Assembly (NCBI GenBank): GCA_034698045.1
Contig: JAQGAU010000599.1
Span: forward strand, 1 to 25,887
DNA: 25,887 nucleotides
Direction: 5' to 3'
From: Paramacrobiotus richtersi
Taxonomy: Eukaryota > Tardigrada > Eutardigrada > Parachela > Macrobiotidae
Both the position numbers and the translations under genes were made by a program. The notes beneath the pieces are model-generated. The model searched no databases and was not told the DNA's origin. It worked only from the letters and a program-made list of their open reading frames with translations. Numbering within the stretch: position 1 is the stretch's first letter; every line of letters starts with the position of its first letter. Shown here in pieces: positions 20,731-25,887 of this stretch.

Positions 20731-22558
20731 CCTAATTAGAGGGCTGTTCCGCAAAACTGGAAGTCCGGATATTCCTCGTCATGGTTCGCTAACAGCATCG
20801 ACCAGTGCAGTCTATTTTTATATGTAGAACTACGAAGTTGTTTCTCAAAGTTCGGTCAACCACAACGAACTTTACCAAAATGTTGTTGATTCCTAAAACC
20901 GATAGGCTCTGGACACACCAAGACCTGGACACACCTGTTTAGTTTGTTACTAACGTTAGTTGACTGACTTGGTTCGATACATGATCGAATAAGACTCTGG
21001 TGTATTCGACGTAACAGACGGGAACTAGTTCAAATTACCAGTGCATAGTTAGAACGCTAATGGGTAATATACGCACATAAGGCTCCTGGAAAACGGTAAT
21101 TTGTCACGGCAACAGAGAGCAACGGACCGGTAGTAGCCATCCCGGGCTGTTTCAACACCGGCATTCATTAGTAACTTGTGCAGGGTATCATCACTATCAA
21201 GCAATTTGACTCCGCTGTGCTAACGAACAGTGGTAGAGTAGTGCGTTTTTTTGAATCGTCAATGTCGGATTAAATGAATAAATCTAAGGGAGTGCTAGAA
21301 TGGCCGGACATGTCATACAGCTTGCGGAAAACAAGAGGCATTGTGGTTACGAGTTTTTGGAAAACTTGGATACTTATTCTATCCACTTGCTGTCGAAACC
21401 TTTGGAACTCTCGGCTCCGCCTTTGTTTGCCAGTCGAGGCTCTGCCTTCGTTTACCGGTCGAAAGATTAGGGAGCCAACTGGGGAGTCCAGATCGGCCGC
21501 TTTCATTATATAGCGCACTAGCTGTTGTGAAGGGTAATGCCGCTTCTGTTTTGGGCGTTTTACCTGTATGTTCCACGGTGTTCGGCTTACTGCGGCTGCG
21601 GCCAAGTTAAAGTAAACCAGACATCGTGCAATCTAACTGTCTAATTATTATCGTTACGCCTATTTTGTAGCCTACTTGTCGATGTTGGGTCGCCATTCGG
21701 GAATTTACTTGAAGTATCATGGCATTGTAATATCAAAAATTTTATTTTGCGTTATTAGTTTGTTAAATGGGTAAGAAAAGTCGTTCCATAATCACCGAGC
21801 TCTAAGTTTTTCAGTAAATGCATATTTATTGGTAGGTGGCATACGTATCTGCGCTGAGGCTTTTAGGTAATTTTAGGTAAAACTGCTATTACATTCCAGC
21901 TTAGGTAACGTACATGGGTATTTGAAGATACGGTACGATTTTATTCTGACACTGAACGTAATGACTGCGAACCCGCACTTCGCTTGTCTACTGTTGGTTA
22001 CTTGTTGTTTTTACTGCTTCAAGGAACGCATAACGGGGTTTTTGTGTTTTCCAGAATGCAGAAAAGCAAGGATATTAAAGGAACAGCTTCATGCTTTCAG
22101 CGAGATGAACACTTCAAAGAAATACACAAGCTGGGAATATACATGAATGGCATGCATTTAACATCACAAATGCAACCCATCGTCGGCCGCCGATGGCTGC
22201 CCTCGCATGATACGAAAAATTATAGGAATGAGCCATGATATACCAAAAATGTATCATACAGATACATTATGTACGCAATCATGATTTGGGTCTATACTAT
22301 AAAACGGTACCAAGAAAGACCGAAAAGCACACACAGTAAAAACTTTCGGTTCTTAAGACTAAACACATTTAGAAACACACATGGTCAGTGAATCGTTGGA
22401 ATAACTGATACGCATAACGTTCTTTTTCTCTGTGTATTACTTCGGAATTAATCGACCAATGGTCACCCGTTCTTATCAGGGACCTAATCCAATCCGGTAA
22501 TTAACAGACAGATATGGCGAGGAAAAAACACTTTTTGAAGGGTCTGGAACTGATTACC
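20731..22558. other. Intergenic between receptors 2 and 3
   Basis: From about 22040 to 22558 it matches the 3' flank of receptor 4 (25060-25680), so that part belongs to the tandem duplication. The stretch 21270-21610 is GC-richer and open in several frames at once, with no credible start or homology. Nothing else was recognised. Confidence 0.55.
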
Positions 22559-23800
22559 TTACGCTTTCAGTCCAAGAGTTTTCCGAAAAGCCACCCGCCA
22601 CTGATGAGACGTTAGTGGATAAATGATCGGATTAAGTAAGGGATTGAAGTAAAATGGTACACTGCTCCATAAAAGGTACGGTAGGATTGCATCATCTGGG
22701 ATTACAGTAAAGACAATGAACAAACTGCAAAGCGGCACCCAACAGACGATCACGCCAAGCACCAAGCATGAGATGATTTTGAAATGGAACACCTTGCTGG
22801 GATTTTGCGGGTGCTGAGGTCTTGGTGGATCGGCCTGGGATGTGACCTTATGCGTAACCTGTGGGTCGACGAAAGACCGAAGCGCCTCAGAGGTCTTTCC
22901 TGATGCAGCTGTATCTGCACCTAAAGAAAATATCATATCATCGCTAATGTACTCTTTTAGTTCGAAACTTTCATACACAGTACAAAAGAAGGAGTCAAAA
23001 TGGTTTAACCCACAATTTGTTCAGCATCCTAAAGTAATCGTATCATTGCATATCGTATTACCATGGGATCGTGAGAGTGCTGATACTAATCCGGGCTGAT
23101 TTTGGCTAGGTGTAACGCGTGACTGGAATTTCCTCCTGAGATAGTCATTTCGCTGCTGCCAGAACTTCCAACAGATCACCGGATAAATCACAATGATCAA
23201 GGCAATGGGAACATCGTAGCCGATATAGATGCACCACAACGAAAAGTCCGGCTGGGCCGTGCTGTTAAGCGCACAATCGAGACCAGTGTCTTCGCGATAG
23301 TACAGGGCGTCTGGAATCAGCCCATACAGTACCCAAGCATGAGCGTACAACCACAAAGCTATACAACTTATTACCGCCAGTTTTTTGCTGTGATATTGTT
23401 TATAAGTCAGCGGTAATGTGACGGCCCATAGTCGGTTAATGCTGATAAGAAGATGCATGTGGAAAAGGAATATGCTACTGACCCAGTCCATATAAATGTG
23501 AACTGTACATGCGGTCTCTCCAAGTTGCCAACCATTGCTGTAGTACAACGCAATTTTGGCCCATCCAATGCCAGCAGCTTGCATCAAATATCCGAATGAA
23601 AGATTAAGGATGTAAAGGTTAAATGGGGTGTGAAGATTAGGGGACTTATGATAAGCTATTATCAGGATGGTGTTAGCGATTACTGTTGCAACGCAGGATA
23701 GGAGAAGCAGGATGCCGACAGGTTTTGCATAGGGATAATATCCTGCTTGTTCGGCTTGGGTTTCTGTTGCGTTACTTATCTCAGTAAGATTTAATGACAT
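22559..23800 (-). CDS. Receptor 3: rhodopsin-like amine-type orphan GPCR with D2.50 lost
   Basis: Seven-helix receptor of 366 residues. In gene order the exons are 23800-23062 and 22920-22559, with a 141-base intron (donor GTAATA, acceptor TTTTCTTTAG) in the same phase-1 site. The start ATG corresponds to the second Met of receptor 2. Features kept are NLT and NAT glycosylation sites, N1.50 (IANTILI), CTVHIYMDW with D3.32, SINRLWA, P5.50 and Y5.58 in VPIALIIVIYPV, CWVP and NPIIYP. The unusual change is helix 2 LSFGYL, where the near-invariant Asp 2.50 is Tyr71 (codon 23590-23588 TAT; receptor 2 has GAT). All else is intact and the frame is open, so it may still fold but should lack the sodium site. 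It closely resembles receptor 4. Confidence 0.92.
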
Positions 23801-24190
23801 GTCTGCTATGTCGAAAACAGTGCTTTTTGCTTGAGGGAATAATTTACTACGTAATACCGCAGTTGACGGATGTCACATTAATGCGGATTCGGTCTTGACC
23901 TCGACACTGGATTCAAAGTGCTATTTTCACAAGGTTTTTCAGCCGCGTAGAACAAGAAAACTGTTGCGGATAACTCTCATCAGATGTGCAACCCCAGCTG
24001 GGTTGATTGTAGAACGTAATCTGAACTGCATGAACGGAAGTACATATTTTAAAGGTCAGGGGTATAATTAATAGAACACTATTAATTATACTATTAATTA
24101 AGCTCTATTTCTCTTAGCTTGAGTCAAAAAATACCGACGGATTAGCCAAATCCTGCTAATCGGCATGTCTTTCAGGGACAATTACGTGCC
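23801..24190 (-). promoter_or_regulatory. 5' flank of receptor 3, shared with receptor 2
   Basis: It is collinear with 20338-20730. An AT-rich palindromic stretch (CTATTAATTATACTATTAAT) near 24075-24100 is present only here. Confidence 0.6.
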
Positions 24191-25680
24191 AACATCTTTG
24201 GGCTTTGGGGAGCATGTTCTTCTGTCTGAAACAGGTGCACATCAGGGAGATCCAATGGTCATATTATTGTATTGTTGTTACCATTAAAGCCACCACGAAA
24301 TCCCTCGAGTCTTCTTATTTTCTGGCTTTGAACCTTCCTGTTTGAGCTGCACAGGGTGTAGCTATTTGTGACGGTCGTATAAAAACAGCTGGAGAAACGC
24401 ACCAAGAACGTTTTCACATATGGTGCTAATTGCACTTCTCCGAGCATACCGTACGTGTTGGCCTTGTTTAAGTCAAAACAATCTACCTTTGTCATCTAAG
24501 TTCACGCAGCCAACGACTCCCAAAATCCCACAGGCTTCTATGCGACAGAACCTGTGACAGAAATGTGCCGGTGCATCCAGTGGAGCGCGGCGTTTAGGCA
24601 GAGCTTTCTCGATCCGAAAGAGTGTAAACGAACTATGAAGAAAGCAGCATCGGTTCAAAGGCGGACTGCGTTAGCATGGCATCAGAAACAGTCATATTAT
24701 AAACAGTACAAAGCAACGATGGTTTTCTGCTGCTGGTGTTGTTCGAATAAAATTCTGTAAACTTTCGTAGCCACCTGAAGAAACCAAGTGTTCTGCCTTC
24801 CTTAAAAGCTGCTAAATTAAATGGACATTCAGATTAAATTGCTAAAAGATGTGAAGGACTTTGTGGGGTCGAGCGCAGCGTACCCAAGATGAAGTGGCCA
24901 TGCTGTCTGTGCAGGCACGGTGCGGTTTTTGCGCTCACGGTGGAAATGATAATTTTGGCCCCACACTTTGCTCTCTTACTGTGAATTGCTGGCTGTGTCT
25001 AGAGCGGGGTATTTTTTAGTGATTCAGGAAACACAGAGTATTTTCTCAAGTATTATCCCGAATACAGAAAAGCAATCATATTAAAAAAACTGCCATGTCA
25101 CAAACACATAACAATTACAAGAAATACGGAAGTTGGAAATATTACAGTAATTACAATACCATCACAAATACAACCTATCGATGGCCACCTTTTGATGGAC
25201 TATCGACTGTCATAACAGGAAATGACAGAGTAATCGATAGCCGCAATGGTGAAAACCAGAAAACGTGATGCTCAAAATGTAATCGAACGCTGCTAAAAGA
25301 AGCAGGTCAAAGACAGAATTCAAAAATTTGTACTTCTGTGCGGTACAACCCGCATATATACGTATGATAGAAAAAATAGGGATGAAGCGTGAAATATCAG
25401 TTGTGTGCAATCATGATTAATTTTCGACCCAGATATATGTAGAAACGGCACCCAGAAGAGATGTTTTTTGCTGAATCCGAAAAACGGACACAATAAAAAC
25501 TTTCGGTGTGACACATTCCGAAACATTCAGTGGATCATTGGATTAAGTGATTCTCATAATTTTCTTTTCCTCTATATGTTGCTTCGATGTTGGTCATTCA
25601 TTCCTCCAGAGACCTGATCCAGTCCGGTGGTTAACTGTCCGGTTCAGGGCCAAAAAGATGTGCTGTACGAGGTGATCAAC
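24191..25680. other. Intergenic between receptors 3 and 4
   Basis: From about 25060 to 25680 it is the 3' flank of receptor 4, matching 22040-22558: GAATACAGAAAAGCAA, GCAATCATGATT, ACA-AGTAAAAACTTTCGG-type, and GGGACCTAATCCAATCCGGT-type blocks. Overlapping short frames at 24473-24760 on both strands have no support. No gene was seen. Confidence 0.55.
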
Positions 25681-25887
25681 TTAAGCTTTCATTCCAAGTG
25701 TTTTTCGAAAAGCCACCCGCCAAGCGTGAGACGTTAGTGGATAAATAATCGGATTAAGCAAGGGATTAGAGTAATATAGTACACTGCTCCCTACAAGATA
25801 TGGTAGGGTGCCATCATCAGCGTTGACAGAATATTCAATGGAAAAGCTGCAGAACGGCACCCAACAGACGATCACGCCGAGCACTAA
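25681..25887 (-). CDS. Receptor 4: rhodopsin-like GPCR, C-terminal part (runs off the right edge)
   Basis: Sixty-eight residues from helix 6 to the stop are visible: VCWVPFC in helix 6, then helix 7 with SNPLLNPIIYPLTS, then the amphipathic helix 8 WRVAFRKTLGMKA and TAA at 25683-25681. It is very close to the end of receptor 3, which ends RKTLGLKA. The frame is open to the edge. The 3122-base distance between the two stop codons gives the size of the tandem unit. Whether the rest of the gene is intact cannot be seen. Confidence 0.85.
   Translation of the reverse strand, partial: LVLGVIVCWVPFCSFSIEYSVNADDGTLPYLVGSSVLYYSNPLLNPIIYPLTSHAWRVAFRKTLGMKA

Noticed and set aside
21270-21610. Overlapping frames of 65-111 residues on both strands
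   Set aside because: Several frames are open at once because stop codons are scarce in a GC-richer patch. The longest lacks an ATG at its listed start, and none resembles a known protein.
24473-24760. Small overlapping frames on both strands, one Cys-rich
   Set aside because: Short, mutually overlapping, with no homology, splice signals or conservation in the duplicated flanks.

Overview
This is eukaryotic, almost certainly invertebrate animal, nuclear DNA. Coding blocks are split by introns with GT..AG borders, several introns are 500-1,100 bases of AT-rich sequence, and the proteins are animal-type (PRMT5, METTL16, rhodopsin-like receptors). The species cannot be fixed from the sequence. 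A small ecdysozoan such as a tardigrade would fit the short receptor introns and the private receptor expansion, but that is a guess.

Left part (1 to about 9.5 kb) is a gene-dense housekeeping block. The 3' four exons of PRMT5 (+) run in from the left edge and end at 3246. A small three-exon gene on the minus strand (3989-5091) ends tail-to-tail with PRMT5. It encodes a 187-residue protein with a lysine-rich middle and an acidic tail that resembles RNA polymerase III subunit RPC7 (POLR3G family). A complete four-exon METTL16 (+, 5606-9488) starts head-to-head with it, with about 0.5 kb between the two start codons. If the RPC7 reading is right, Pol III (which makes U6), METTL16 (which methylates U6) and PRMT5 (which methylates Sm/LSm proteins) sit side by side.

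Right part (about 9.5 to 25.9 kb) is a young, unstable receptor cluster. Three intact two-exon class A GPCR genes (+ 11065-12222; - 19184-20337; - 22559-23800) and a fourth cut by the right edge (- 25681-25887) share one phase-1 intron in the third cytoplasmic loop. They keep the amine-type Asp at 3.32 but carry N-R-L in place of D-R-Y and Lys at 6.30. Two broken copies of the plus-strand receptor (13116-13445 and 15471-15665) retain the parent's 5' flank. The two rightmost minus-strand receptors lie in a tandem unit of about 3.1 kb.

Between the plus and minus receptor groups (13.5 to 18.1 kb) is a patchwork of a thrice-repeated unidentified unit, several hairpins and short direct repeats. 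I saw no rRNA, tRNA or CRISPR. The rest is introns and intergenic sequence described below.
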